The translations under genes and the position numbers were made by a program. From Halorubrum sp. BOL3-1 (lineage in GTDB: Archaea; Halobacteriota; Halobacteria; Halobacteriales; Haloferacaceae): a stretch of DNA of 64,000 bases. The stretch's first letter is position 1. Every line of letters begins with the position of its first letter. The notes beneath the pieces were generated by a model. That model was given only the letters and a program-made list of their open reading frames with translations. It was not told where the DNA came from and did no database searches. The stretch is from NCBI RefSeq assembly GCF_004114375.1, contig NZ_CP034692.1, forward strand, positions 1,426,001-1,490,000. Reading direction: 5' to 3'. This document shows, one piece after another, positions 26,946 to 35,759 of the stretch.

Positions 26946-28964
26946 TCAGTTGTCCGCGGCGACCTGGTCGAGCAGCTCTTCCGCGCGTTCGATGTCGTAC
27001 TCGTTCGTCGGTCGAATCTCCTCTTCTAAGGCCTCGGCGTCGGCAGTCCCGCTCCCCTGTGCCAGCGCGGGAAGGTCCGTCCACGCCGGACGGGCGTAGC
27101 CGTTCAGCACGTTCTCGACGATCCGCTCGCGGGGGATCAGGTGGTTGATCGCCTTGCGGAGGCGCGTGTCGTCGAACGGCGCGACGTTGACCGGGTACTG
27201 GATGTACTCGTAACCGCCTGTCTCGATGCCGTAGACGAGGAAGTCCTCCGAGGAGTCGAAATCATCGAGCGTCGACGTGTTCAGTCCGTACGTGGAGTCG
27301 ATCTCCCCGTTCTGGAGCGCCCCGGATCGGGTGGAGTCGTCGGGGACGATTTCGACCTCGAAGCCGTCGATGACCGGACCGTCCGGGAAGTCGCCGGAGC
27401 CGTCGAACCAGCTGAACGCCTCGCTGACGCCCTTCTGTTCGGTCCAGTAGTCGTCGAACTTCGTGACTTCGTAGAACTGGGCGTCCTCGAACTCGGAGAA
27501 CTCGTAGGGGCCCGTACCGATGGGGGTGTTACCCTCGCGGGGATCGAGATTGCCCTTTTCGATCTCCGCGACCTGCGTGGAGTTGAGGATGAGCAGCCCG
27601 GGGAGCGAGCGCTCGGCCTCGGCGTCCGGAACCTGTGCGAACAGGTCGACGGTGTACTCGTCGACCTGAACCGCGGTCAGCAGCGAGTCGTACGTCTGCG
27701 GGGCAATCACGGAGTTCTCGGCGTACTCGTAGGTCGCGATCACGTCTTCCGCGGTGAGTTCGTCGCCGTTGTGGAACTCGACGCCCTCCTGGAGGTTGTA
27801 CCGGTACTGCATCCCGTAGGTGCCGTCCTCGACCGCCTCGGTGGCGTCGTCCGGGAGCAGGACGCGGACCTCGTCGTCCTCGGCGGGGTTGTCCTCCGGG
27901 TGCTGGACGATGACCTGCTCGTCCGTGTCTATCGCGCCCTCCTCGGTTGTCCCGACGGTCGACATGTAGTCCGCGTACGCGGTCCGTTCGACGCCCTGCG
28001 TATCGAGCAGCTCGTAGCTCTCGGCGAGCCACGGGTGGACGTTACCTTCCGCGTCGTTGGCGGTCAGCCCCTCGAACAGGAACCCCTGCGCCAGCGTCGA
28101 CGTCGTGTCGCTGCTGTGCGGGGGGTCGAACGACTCGATGTTCGCGCCGATCGCCATAGACAGCGTGCCGCCCTCGGTGAGGTCCGAAAGGTCGGAGTCG
28201 CCCGCGGCGTTGTCGCGGTCGACCCACATGACCTGCTCGTCCTGCGGCGCGAACATGTTGTAGCTGTACATCCCCTCCTGGAAAGGCCACATCTCGAAGC
28301 CGTGGATGTCCGTGTTGGAGACGGAGGTAGCAAGGTCGAAGTGCGTGATCGAGCTGTATCGCTCGTCCGCGAGGTAGTTCCAAACCTTGTCGTACCGCTC
28401 GCCGCGGAGTTCGGAATCACCGGCCACTTCGACGCCGTACCGGGCGTCGTCCATCAGGTCGTCTAGCTCTGGGTCGCTGATCCCGTTGAGGTTACAACAC
28501 GCGCCGATGTTACTCGAGTGGTGGAGCGCGTTACAGAAGCTCCCCGGGTTGAACGTCCCCGAGAGGCCGATAGCGGGGATATTCCCCCTGTCCTGGTACT
28601 CGGGGTCGAGGACGCGGCCGACGTACGTGTTCCATTCGAACGTCTCGACGGTGACGTTGAACATGTCGGTCTGCTCCATCGACTCCGCGATGAGCTCGAC
28701 CATCTGGAGCCGGTCGCTGTTGTCGGCGTTGACTTCCAGCTGGACGTCGAGGGGAAAGAGGTTTCCGTCGCCGCCGTCCCCGCCGTCCCCGCCGTCGCCA
28801 CCGTCTCCGTCGTCCCCGCCGTCCCCGCCGTCCCCGCCGTCCCCGCCGTCGGATTGGCCGCCACATCCGGCCAGACTGGCTGCTCCAGCCGCCCCGATGG
28901 TGGCGATAACGTTACGTCGATTTATTTTTTGACTGCTATCGGATACGTTGTGCCGACTTGGCAT
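26946..28964 (-). CDS. dppA: Dipeptide-type ABC substrate-binding lipoprotein, circularly permuted
   Basis: A 672-residue binding protein of solute-binding protein family 5. Residues 1-34 are a Tat-type lipoprotein signal (NRRNVIA, lipobox LAGC with Cys34), and 38-67 a Gly/Asp linker. Residues 68-255 then match what is normally the C-terminal third: LFPLDVQLEVNADNSDRLQM, VETFEWNTYVGRVL, GTFNPGSFCNALHHS and MWPFQEGMYSY. Residues 262-672 match the normal N-terminal two-thirds: GGTLSMAIGANIESFDPP, FLFEGLTANDAEGNVHPWL, YNLQEGVEFHNGDELTAEDV, IGTGPYEF, VPDDSTRSGALQNGEID and DTRLRKAINHLIPRERIV. The protein ends with IERAELLDQ-like helix ERAEELLDQVAADN, exactly where the family normally continues into the part found at residues 68 onward. 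Both junctions are in frame and clean. It heads the A-B-C-D-F operon with its own TATA box. Family and operon are firm; the permutation is read from segment order and memory of the family. Confidence 0.85.
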   Translation of the reverse strand: MPSRHNVSDSSQKINRRNVIATIGAAGAASLAGCGGQSDGGDGGDGGDGGDDGDGGDGGDGGDGGDGNLFPLDVQLEVNADNSDRLQMVELIAESMEQTDMFNVTVETFEWNTYVGRVLDPEYQDRGNIPAIGLSGTFNPGSFCNALHHSSNIGACCNLNGISDPELDDLMDDARYGVEVAGDSELRGERYDKVWNYLADERYSSITHFDLATSVSNTDIHGFEMWPFQEGMYSYNMFAPQDEQVMWVDRDNAAGDSDLSDLTEGGTLSMAIGANIESFDPPHSSDTTSTLAQGFLFEGLTANDAEGNVHPWLAESYELLDTQGVERTAYADYMSTVGTTEEGAIDTDEQVIVQHPEDNPAEDDEVRVLLPDDATEAVEDGTYGMQYRYNLQEGVEFHNGDELTAEDVIATYEYAENSVIAPQTYDSLLTAVQVDEYTVDLFAQVPDAEAERSLPGLLILNSTQVAEIEKGNLDPREGNTPIGTGPYEFSEFEDAQFYEVTKFDDYWTEQKGVSEAFSWFDGSGDFPDGPVIDGFEVEIVPDDSTRSGALQNGEIDSTYGLNTSTLDDFDSSEDFLVYGIETGGYEYIQYPVNVAPFDDTRLRKAINHLIPRERIVENVLNGYARPAWTDLPALAQGSGTADAEALEEEIRPTNEYDIERAEELLDQVAADN
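28764..28853 (-). repeat. Gly-Gly-Asp linker repeat in the binding protein
   Basis: About 90 bp of imperfect GGN-GGN-GAN triplets encode repeated GGD units between the lipobox Cys and the mature domain. Such linkers are common in haloarchaeal surface lipoproteins, and the repeat is prone to slippage and recombination. Confidence 0.9.
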
Positions 28965-29190
28965 ACCACATCCTACAACTGATTAGTATAATATGTTACG
29001 ATAAGTTGGGAGATATTGTTTGGAGCGTATTATTGGACAAAAATTTATTTATACGTCTATATGTGTGCGTAATCACAAAGTATAGTACGGCAATACGACA
29101 AAGAAAAATGAATAATTATTATAGAATAAAAGTGTGTTTAGATCTTGAGATCATAGCGCTGTCGAGTGCGTGCCATTCGTGACCGGATTT
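28965..29190. promoter_or_regulatory. AT-rich island holding the promoter of the dpp operon
   Basis: About 200 bp are strikingly AT-rich (for example AAAAATTTATTTATACG near 29039 and ATAATTATTATAGAATAAAA near 29111) inside an otherwise very GC-rich region. On the minus strand ACATATTATAC at 28997-28987 ends about 22 nt before ATG 28964 and is a strong TATA candidate. Several other TATA-like words are present in both directions. No gene is supported in 28965-29320; a 74-codon plus-strand frame in it has no protein-like features. Confidence 0.6.
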
Positions 29191-29320
29191 GCTCCGGAAG
29201 TAACGGTAAAGTGATAAGACAGCAGTCGGTCTCTGACGGATCGCGTGGGCCGAAGGCGCGGGTGAACGGCGAGTCACCTGTGTCGGGGTTCGGTCCGACA
29301 GCGACGGCTCCGGACGGCGT

Positions 29321-30082
29321 TCACTCCGCCGGCGACACGAGCGTCGTCGGGTCGATCCGCTCTGGCTCCGGCGCGGCCGCATCCGCCGAAACCACCGCCA
29401 CGTCGCCGCGGGATTCGCCGGTCCCGTTGCCCCCCTCATCTCCCCCGCTCGACGAAGCGAACACCGCGGTCCCGCCGACCGAAAGCGGGGCGACGAGGCC
29501 TGCCGCGACGGCCGGCGGATCGGAGAACGGAGGGCGGAGTACCACTCGCGTCTCCGCGTCCAGTTCACCCTCCTCGACGGCTGTCCCTACAATCGAACAC
29601 AGCTCGCGGTGAGTGGACTCGCGGGGCGGCCCGACGATGACGGTGTCGGCGGGGTCGACGTCGCTCGGCGGCATCCCCGGGTTCTCGCTCCACAGCTCCT
29701 GTTCCCAGTGCGTGGTGTCGGGACGTTCCGGCGGCCCCCCGAACGCGGCGAGGTTCGTTCCGGGCGCCGGGTCGAGTTCGGCCGCGGCCGCGGCCGGCGC
29801 GAGCACGACGCGGTCGCCGGCGTCGATTCCGGCCGTCGGGTCGAACCGGACGGATGCGCCGACTGCCGCGGCGCCGAGGAACGCGAGTGTCGTGTGGAAG
29901 CCCGGGGTCGGGTCGACGGCGACGGTCGCGCCCGCGCGGACGCCGAGGTATCGGAACACGTTCGCCGCCTTGTAGCCGTTCGTGATCAGGTCGTGGTGGG
30001 TCCGCTCCCGGCCGTCCGACGTGACGAGCGCCGTCTCGCGCGTTCGCCGGTCGCGCGCGAGCAGGTCGCCGACGAGTTCCAT
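29321..30082 (-). CDS. Truncated AMP-binding (acyl-CoA synthetase)-fold protein
   Basis: A 253-residue protein resembling only the N-terminal part of ANL-superfamily acyl-CoA synthetases: RTRETALVTSDGRERTHHDLITNGYKAANVFRYLGVRAGATVAV, then a Rossmann-like TTLAFLGAAAVGASVRFDP. The P-loop STG-T-G-PKG motif, the A8 and A10 motifs and the whole C-terminal domain are absent, so adenylation is not expected. Short AMP-binding-like proteins of this kind recur in haloarchaea, which argues against a recent truncation. Role unknown. Confidence 0.6.
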   Translation of the reverse strand: MELVGDLLARDRRTRETALVTSDGRERTHHDLITNGYKAANVFRYLGVRAGATVAVDPTPGFHTTLAFLGAAAVGASVRFDPTAGIDAGDRVVLAPAAAAAELDPAPGTNLAAFGGPPERPDTTHWEQELWSENPGMPPSDVDPADTVIVGPPRESTHRELCSIVGTAVEEGELDAETRVVLRPPFSDPPAVAAGLVAPLSVGGTAVFASSSGGDEGGNGTGESRGDVAVVSADAAAPEPERIDPTTLVSPAE

Positions 30083-30165
30083 ACGCGACGCTCGGAGCGC
30101 GCGAGACTTAACGCTACGGCGATCGGATGGCGGGGCGGAGCGCGAGACAGAGCGGTTCGCCCCGG

Positions 30166-30486
30166 TCAGGGCGCACCGGCGATGACCATCTTCGAGCCGT
30201 CCGCCGAGAAGGCCAGATCCCGCGTGGGTCCCGGGTCGACGCGGACCGCGTCGCCGGGAGCGAGGTCGACGGCGTCCCCGTCGACGGTGAGCGTCGCCTC
30301 GCCGTGGAGCAGTAGGTACACCTCCTCGTGGTCGGCGTCCGCGTGGTCGTGTTCCATTCCCTCCCAGCCGTCGTCGGCCTCGACGACGGTCACGCCGAGG
30401 TTCTCGCAGTCGAGCGCTTCGCGGAGGAAGTACATCCCGGGAGTGCGCGGTTCGACGTCGTCGTAGGCGGTCGTGTCGTACCCCAT
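30166..30486 (-). CDS. Small cupin-domain protein
   Basis: A 106-residue single-domain cupin. The first cupin motif is EHDHADADHEEVYLLLHGEATLTVDG, with two to three His and a Glu as metal ligands, and the second half is VDLAPGDAVRVDPGPTRDL. Start ATG 30486 (the upstream start at 30507 adds only seven basic residues). Cupins of this size bind metal and act as isomerases, dioxygenases or sensors; nothing indicates which. Confidence 0.75.
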   Translation of the reverse strand: MGYDTTAYDDVEPRTPGMYFLREALDCENLGVTVVEADDGWEGMEHDHADADHEEVYLLLHGEATLTVDGDAVDLAPGDAVRVDPGPTRDLAFSADGSKMVIAGAP

Positions 30487-30563
30487 GGTCGAACGGAGAG
30501 CGCGCACCGACGAAAAGCTACGGGCCGCCGAAGGGTCTCGAACCGGTGACGGTGACGGGACCG

Positions 30564-31730
30564 TCAGAAGGAGCTCTTCAGCTTCTCGAAGAAGCCGCCG
30601 CCGACGTCGATGTCCTCGCCGCCGGCCTCGGCGAACGCCTCCAGCGCCTCGCGCTGTTCGTCGTTGAGAGACTCGGGGACGACGACCGCGACTTGGACGT
30701 AGAGGTCGCCGCGCCCGCGGCGACGGAGCCGGGGCATCCCCTTCCCCTTGAGGCGGAACGTCTCGCCGCTCTGGGTGCCGGCGGGAACGTCCATCTCGAC
30801 GCTGCCGGTGACCGTCTCCACCTCGACGGTGTCCCCGAAGACGGCCTGCGGGAACGAGACCGCCTCGTTGACGCGGAGGTCGTCACCGTCGCGCTCGAAC
30901 CGGTCGCCGACGTCGACGTCGACCTCGATCAGCAGGTCCCCCTTCGGCCCGCCGTTCTCGCCGGGGGCCCCCTCGCGCTCCATCCGGAGGCTCTGTCCGG
31001 AGCGGATCCCCGCCGGGATCTCGACCGAGAGCGTCGCCTGCTCGCGGACGACGCCGTCGCCGCCGCAGTCGGCGCAGTCCTCGCTGTACAGCTCGCCTTC
31101 CCCTTCGCATCGGGGACACGTCGAGGTCTGCTGGACGCGTCCGAGCGGCGTCTGCTGGACCTGTTGGACCTGTCCGCGGCCGTTACACTGCGGACAGGTC
31201 TCCACGTCGGCGTCGGGCGGGTGGCCCGCGCCGCCGCAGGCGTCGCACTCGGTCGGCCGCGTGAGCGTGACCTCCTTGGTCGCGCCCTCGAACGCCTCTT
31301 CGAGGTCGATCGTGAGTCCCGTCTTGAGGTCGCGGCCCTGGCGCGGTCGGTTGCCGCCCCCGCCACCGCCGCCGCGACCGCCGCCACCGCCGAAGAACTG
31401 GTTGAAGATGTCCTCGAACCCGCCGGCGCCGCCGGCCCCGCCGAAGGGACCGCCCGCTCCGCCGGCGCCGCCCGGACCGCCACCGCCGGTCGCGCCGCGC
31501 TTGTCGGCCTCGGTGAACCGGTCGTGACCCAGCTGGTCGTACTGCTTGCGCTTCTGGTCGTCGGTGAGCACCTCCTTGGCCTTCTGTATCTTCTTGAACC
31601 GCTCCTCGGCGTTCTCGTCGTCGCTGACGTCGGGGTGGTGTTCGGCGGCCTGCTTGCGGTACGCCTTCTTGATCTCTTCCTCGCCGGCGTCCCGTGACAC
31701 GCCGAGGACATCGTAGAAATCTTCGCTCAT
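30564..31730 (-). CDS. dnaJ: Chaperone DnaJ (Hsp40)
   Basis: A 388-residue type I DnaJ. It has a J-domain with HPD (EHHPDVSD, about 33-35) that stimulates the DnaK ATPase and a Gly/Phe-rich linker of FGGAGGAGG type (about 75-125). Four zinc-binding CxxCxGxG motifs follow ([32 protein letters not shown]), then the two-part substrate-binding C-terminal domain. It lies 149 nt downstream of dnaK on the same strand, with hairpins in between. grpE is not present in this window. Confidence 0.96.
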   Translation of the reverse strand: MSEDFYDVLGVSRDAGEEEIKKAYRKQAAEHHPDVSDDENAEERFKKIQKAKEVLTDDQKRKQYDQLGHDRFTEADKRGATGGGGPGGAGGAGGPFGGAGGAGGFEDIFNQFFGGGGGRGGGGGGGNRPRQGRDLKTGLTIDLEEAFEGATKEVTLTRPTECDACGGAGHPPDADVETCPQCNGRGQVQQVQQTPLGRVQQTSTCPRCEGEGELYSEDCADCGGDGVVREQATLSVEIPAGIRSGQSLRMEREGAPGENGGPKGDLLIEVDVDVGDRFERDGDDLRVNEAVSFPQAVFGDTVEVETVTGSVEMDVPAGTQSGETFRLKGKGMPRLRRRGRGDLYVQVAVVVPESLNDEQREALEAFAEAGGEDIDVGGGFFEKLKSSF

Positions 31731-31839
31731 GCGTTGCGTTGATCGAGTGGTGTTGATCGCCCGGTCGAGTTAAGCGGCGGGGTCGAGGCGTCGGAAATCG
31801 GGTCGGAGAGAGAGCTACTCCTCGTCGTCGTCCACGTCA

Positions 31840-31897
31840 CCAGAGCTGCGCGGCAGCTCTGGCTGGCTGATGAGAACGACTACTCGTCGTTCTCATC
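31840..31897. terminator. Two hairpins at the dnaK 3' end
   Basis: A 9-bp perfect stem (CCAGAGCTG at 31840-31848 with CAGCTCTGG at 31854-31862, 5-nt loop) and a 12-bp perfect stem (GATGAGAACGAC at 31869-31880 with GTCGTTCTCATC at 31886-31897, loop TACTC). The second covers the last codons and the stop of dnaK. They could end or process the dnaK transcript before dnaJ; no T-tract follows. Confidence 0.5.
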
Positions 31898-33802
31898 AAC
31901 GTCCTCGAAGTCGGCGTCGACGTACTCCTCGTCGTCCGCGTCGGCGTCGGCTCCGCCGGGACCCGCTGCGCCGCCCGGACCGCCGGCGCCGCCCATCCCG
32001 CCCATGCCGCCGGGACCGGCGCCGCCCGCGCCGCCCGGACCGGCCTGTGCGGCCTGTCCATCGTACATCTGCTTGCCGATCTCCTGGAGCTCCTCGGTGA
32101 GCGTCTCGGTGGCGGACTCGATCTCGTCGGTGTCGGCGTCCTCGTCTTCGAGCACGTCCTCGACGTCCTCGATGGCCGCCTCGATGTCCGCGACGAGTTC
32201 GTCGTCGTCGAGCTCCTCCTCGTTCTCTTCGAGGAGCGACTCGGCGCGCTGGATCGTCGTCTCGGCCTCGTTGCGGGCCTCGATCCGCTCGCGGCGGGCC
32301 TCGTCCTCCTCGGCGTGTTTTTCCGCCTCCTCTTGCATCTGATCGATCTCGTCGTCGGAGAGGCCGACGCCCCCCTCGATGGTGATCGACTCAGCGTTGC
32401 CCGAGCCCTGGTCTTCGGCCTCCACGTTGACGATACCGTTCTCGTCGATGTTGAACGAGACCTCGATCTGGGGCGTTCCGGCGGGCGCCGGCGGGATGCC
32501 GGTGAGCTGGAACGCGCCGAGCAGCTCGTTCTCCTCGGCTATCTCGCGTTCGCCCTGGAAGACGCGGACGTTGACTGAGGTCTGGCTGTCCGCGGCCGTG
32601 GTGAACACCTTCGACTCCTCGGTCGGGATCGTGGTGTTCTTCTCGATGAGCCGCTCGAAGAGGCCGCCCTTCACCTCGATGCCGAGCGAGAGCGGGGTCA
32701 CGTCCAGCAGGACGATGTCGTCGACGTCGCCGGAGAGCACGCCGCCCTGGACCGCCGCGCCGAGCCCGACCGCCTCGTCGGGGTTGACGTTCTTTTTCGG
32801 CTCCTGGCCGACCAGCTCCTCGACCTGGTCCTGGACCTGCGGCATCCGAGTGGAGCCGCCGACGAGAATGACCTCGTCGATGTCGGACTTCGCGTAGCCG
32901 GCGTCCGAAAGCGCCTGCTCGGTCGGCTCGACGGTGCGCTCGATGAGGTCCGAGGAGAGGTTCTCGAAGGTGGCGCGGGTGACGGAGTCTTCGAGGTGGA
33001 CCGGCCCGCTGTCGGTCGCGGTGATGAAGGGGAGGTTGACGGTCGTCTCCTTTTTGTTCGACAGCTCGATCTTCGCCTCCTCGGCGGCGTCCTTCAGCCG
33101 CTGGAGCGCCTGCCGGTCGTCGCGGAGGTCGATCCCGTGGTCGTTCTCGAACTCGTCCGCGAGGTGGTCGATGAGCGCCTCGTCCCAGTCGTCGCCGCCG
33201 AGGTCGTTGTCCCCGTTCGTGGCGACGACCTCGTAGACGCCGCCGCCCAGATCGAGGACGCTCACGTCGAACGTCCCGCCGCCGAGGTCGTACACGAGGA
33301 CCGTCTGATCGGACTCGTCGTCGAGCCCGTAGGCCATGGAGGCCGCGGTCGGCTCGTTGACGATGCGTTCGACCTCGAAGCCGGCGATCTCGCCGGCGTC
33401 CTTCGTCGCCTGCCGCTGCTTGTCGTTGAAGTAGGCGGGCACCGTGATGACCGCCTTCTCGACGTCGTCGCCCAGGTACTCCTCGGCGTCGCGCTTGATC
33501 TTCTGGAGGGTCATCGCCGAGATCTGCTCCGGCGTGTACTCCTCGCCGTCGACCTCGACCGCGTAGTCGTCTTCTCCCATGTGCCGCTTGATCGACTGTA
33601 CCGTGCGGTCAGGGTTCTGGACGGCCTGGTTCTTCGCCGGCTTGCCGACGAGTCGCTCGCCGTCGTCCTCGAACGCGACGACCGAGGGCGTCGTCCGGTC
33701 GCCCTCAGCGTTGGCGATGATCTCGGGCTCGTCGCCCTCCATCACCGCGAACGCGGAGTTGGTGGTACCGAGGTCGATACCGAGAATTTTGTTGCTCGCC
33801 AT
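31880..33802 (-). CDS. dnaK: Chaperone DnaK (Hsp70)
   Basis: A 640-residue Hsp70. The ATPase domain opens [18 protein letters not shown], with [41 protein letters not shown] and [13 protein letters not shown]. The substrate-binding domain has [16 protein letters not shown] and [18 protein letters not shown], followed by a helical lid and a Gly/Ala/Pro tail ending acidic. ATG 33802 is preferred to GTG 33811, which would add only three residues. Stop is TAG. Works with DnaJ encoded just downstream. A CCTTTAACC element (about 33829-33837, minus strand) lies in promoter position. Confidence 0.97.
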   Translation of the reverse strand: MASNKILGIDLGTTNSAFAVMEGDEPEIIANAEGDRTTPSVVAFEDDGERLVGKPAKNQAVQNPDRTVQSIKRHMGEDDYAVEVDGEEYTPEQISAMTLQKIKRDAEEYLGDDVEKAVITVPAYFNDKQRQATKDAGEIAGFEVERIVNEPTAASMAYGLDDESDQTVLVYDLGGGTFDVSVLDLGGGVYEVVATNGDNDLGGDDWDEALIDHLADEFENDHGIDLRDDRQALQRLKDAAEEAKIELSNKKETTVNLPFITATDSGPVHLEDSVTRATFENLSSDLIERTVEPTEQALSDAGYAKSDIDEVILVGGSTRMPQVQDQVEELVGQEPKKNVNPDEAVGLGAAVQGGVLSGDVDDIVLLDVTPLSLGIEVKGGLFERLIEKNTTIPTEESKVFTTAADSQTSVNVRVFQGEREIAEENELLGAFQLTGIPPAPAGTPQIEVSFNIDENGIVNVEAEDQGSGNAESITIEGGVGLSDDEIDQMQEEAEKHAEEDEARRERIEARNEAETTIQRAESLLEENEEELDDDELVADIEAAIEDVEDVLEDEDADTDEIESATETLTEELQEIGKQMYDGQAAQAGPGGAGGAGPGGMGGMGGAGGPGGAAGPGGADADADDEEYVDADFEDVDENDE

Positions 33803-33828
33803 CTTGGTCACAGGTAGCGGCTTGCTTC

Positions 33829-33932
33829 GGTTAAAGGTTACTAGACGCTGCCGTTCTGCCGGAGAAAGGAACTCGCCGCAGTCGTGCGGTTTCTCTATCG
33901 TGTGAGTCGATCACATCGATGTCTTTATAAAG
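33829..33932 (-). promoter_or_regulatory. dnaK upstream region with two TATA candidates
   Basis: Minus-strand CCTTTAACC (about 33837-33829) ends about 27 nt before ATG 33802. Further up, the perfect palindrome CTTTATAAAG (33923-33932) is a second TATA candidate that would give a leader of about 95 nt. Two promoters would fit a heat-inducible gene, but this is inference. Confidence 0.4.
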
Positions 33933-34027
33933 ATCCGCAAACGCAGCGGCGCCTCGCCGTCGGCCGCGGGCCGGCTCGCAGTGTAGATCCCGGGTCCGGG
34001 TCGTGTGTCTCCGGCCCGGGTCCCGTC

Positions 34028-34672
34028 TCAGATCCCGCTAACGAGGTCTTCGAGGACGGCCTCGGGGTCGTCGGCCTTCGCGACACCGGAGGCCAACAGA
34101 ACGCCGGCGGCGCCGAGGTCGCCGGCGGTCGCGACGTCCTCGCCGGTCGAGACGCCGGCGCCGCAGAACACGTCGACCGCGGGGTCGACGGCCTCGGCGG
34201 CCGCGACCGCGTCCTCGACGATCCCGGGGTCGGCGGTGGCGACGGAGACGTCGCCGCCGATGAGTTCGGGCGGCTCGACGGCGACCGCGTCGGGACCGAG
34301 CGCGGCGGCGGCGCCGACCTGCGCCGGGTTGTTCGCGCAGACGATCGTCTCCAGGTCGGTGCGTTCGGCGGCCGCGACGGAGCCGTCGACGTCTGCGAGC
34401 TTCAGGCGGTTCTCGGAGTGGTTGATGAGGGTCCCTTCCGCACCGTTGTCGGCGACAGCTTCCGCGAGCGTCGACCCGGTGTGCGAGCCGTGTGCGTTCG
34501 GGGAGACGTGCTGGGCCCAAGTCTCGACGCCGGTGTCCGCGACGCGGGCGACGTCGGCGGCCTGGGGCGAGACCGCGATGCGCGCGCCGGACGCCTCGGC
34601 CACGTCGCGGACCGCGGTCGCGACTTCGATCGGATCGCACGGGTACGCCTTGAGGTTCACCAAGATGAACAT
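34028..34672 (-). CDS. tpiA: Triosephosphate isomerase
   Basis: A 214-residue archaeal-length triosephosphate isomerase, interconverting dihydroxyacetone phosphate and glyceraldehyde 3-phosphate. It shows the catalytic Lys in LVNLKAYP (about 8), the electrophilic His in LINHSENR (about 85), the catalytic Glu in [10 protein letters not shown] (about 133) and the phosphate-gripping [14 protein letters not shown] 34672 puts Lys at its expected place; a longer start at 34708 adds 12 basic residues. A CTATTTGC element (about 34704-34697) is a possible TATA box. Confidence 0.95.
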   Translation of the reverse strand: MFILVNLKAYPCDPIEVATAVRDVAEASGARIAVSPQAADVARVADTGVETWAQHVSPNAHGSHTGSTLAEAVADNGAEGTLINHSENRLKLADVDGSVAAAERTDLETIVCANNPAQVGAAAALGPDAVAVEPPELIGGDVSVATADPGIVEDAVAAAEAVDPAVDVFCGAGVSTGEDVATAGDLGAAGVLLASGVAKADDPEAVLEDLVSGI

Positions 34673-34785
34673 ACGTCTAGTCGGGAGGCGCGGCGCAAAT
34701 AGCTTCATGCTTCGCCGCGGTCCCTCGGTGAACCGTTGCTGGTCCCGAGACTGAGAGACGCACGGCCCCGGGGAGCAGAAACGAC

Positions 34786-34793
34786 CTTATACC
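34786..34793 (+). promoter_or_regulatory. TATA box of the DICT-domain gene
   Basis: CTTATACC ends 24 nt before ATG 34818; leaderless start, excluding the in-frame ATG-like start at 34800. Confidence 0.55.
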
Positions 34794-34817
34794 CCGCTGT
34801 TGTGGGTCCGACAAGGG

Positions 34818-35597
34818 ATGTCCCTCATCGAACTCATCGCGGGCGTAGAAGCCCACGAGGCCACTTTGACCGTGTTCAACGCCGATCCGGCGGTCACGGA
34901 CGAGCTTCGGGAGTACTTCGCCGACCGCAACGTCCGGATCACCGAAGACCAGACGGCCTCCGGGCCGGAGGAGTTCGCCGTGCTGGCGCGGGACGGGGAG
35001 TTCGTCACGGCCGTGACGGTCGACGAGCTTCTGTCGCGGCCGAGCGGGGACGACGACGGGGGGTCAGGAGGTGAAAGCGGCGCGTCGAAAAGCGGGAGTA
35101 AAAAGTCAGATCGCGTCGGAAAGCCGGTGTTAGACCACCTCGACGAAACGATGTTTACCTCCTACTCTCGCGACGACATGGTCGCCGCGTCGCGAGAGAT
35201 AGAGGACCGCGCCTGGCGGGTCGGGGACGGGGAGCTTCACGCGGGGTTCCAAACCCTCGACGTGCTCACCGACGAGGCGGACACCTACGACTTGCTCGGC
35301 GAGAAGGAGCGGCTCAACGTCCACGCGTACGCCGCCGACGAGGGCGACGCGCCAGACGTAGGACACTACGCCGTCCACGTCGGCGAGACCGCCGAGATCC
35401 GGGAGACGTGGTTCGTCGCGTACGACGGGGGCGGGTACGACGACGCGAAGTGCGCGCTGCTCGCCGAAGAGCGCGCGCCCGGCGAGTTCTACGGGTTCTG
35501 GAGCTATGACCCCGAGACGGTCGATCACATCGTCGACTACCTGACCGAGCGCTACGGCGAATCGGAGCAGACCGACGACGGCGGCGCGACGGTGTGA
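34818..35597 (+). CDS. DICT sensory domain protein
   Basis: A 259-residue soluble protein. The N-terminal 75 residues (LIELIAGVEAHEATLTVFNADPAVTDELREYFADR) and the C-terminal 150 residues (TMFTSYSRDDMVAASREIEDRAW, then GFQTLDVLTDEADTY and WFVAYDGGGYDDAKCALLAEE) match haloarchaeal proteins annotated as DICT sensory domain proteins, linked to light or diguanylate-type sensing. A Gly/Ser/Lys linker joins the halves. No output domain is present, so it may act as a sensing partner. The domain name is from recognition, not a search. Confidence 0.7.
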   Translation: MSLIELIAGVEAHEATLTVFNADPAVTDELREYFADRNVRITEDQTASGPEEFAVLARDGEFVTAVTVDELLSRPSGDDDGGSGGESGASKSGSKKSDRVGKPVLDHLDETMFTSYSRDDMVAASREIEDRAWRVGDGELHAGFQTLDVLTDEADTYDLLGEKERLNVHAYAADEGDAPDVGHYAVHVGETAEIRETWFVAYDGGGYDDAKCALLAEERAPGEFYGFWSYDPETVDHIVDYLTERYGESEQTDDGGATV

Positions 35598-35759
35598 CGG
35601 CCCGAGCCGCGGAGGCGACCGCGCGATCGTCGCTCGCGACCGCCGGGGAGCGCTAGACGGTCTCACTCGTCGGAGCGTGTCGGCGCGTCTGAGGCGCGAA
35701 GCGGGTGTAACGGAGAGAATTCCGGCGCAACGAAGGGAGATCCGGGCGCCGCGATCGGT

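Noticed and set aside
27141-28466. A 441-codon plus-strand frame opposite the binding-protein gene
   Set aside because: Val/Arg-rich antisense shadow; the minus-strand frame has clear family signatures.
28764-28853. Repetitive GC-rich triplets as a CRISPR array
   Set aside because: There are no spacers or repeat units of the right length; it is an in-frame Gly/Asp linker.
28958-29182. A 74-codon plus-strand frame in the AT-rich island as a gene
   Set aside because: Its composition (many Ile, Tyr, Asn, Lys) is unlike acidic halophilic proteins, and it has no start signal or domain; it reflects the AT-rich sequence.
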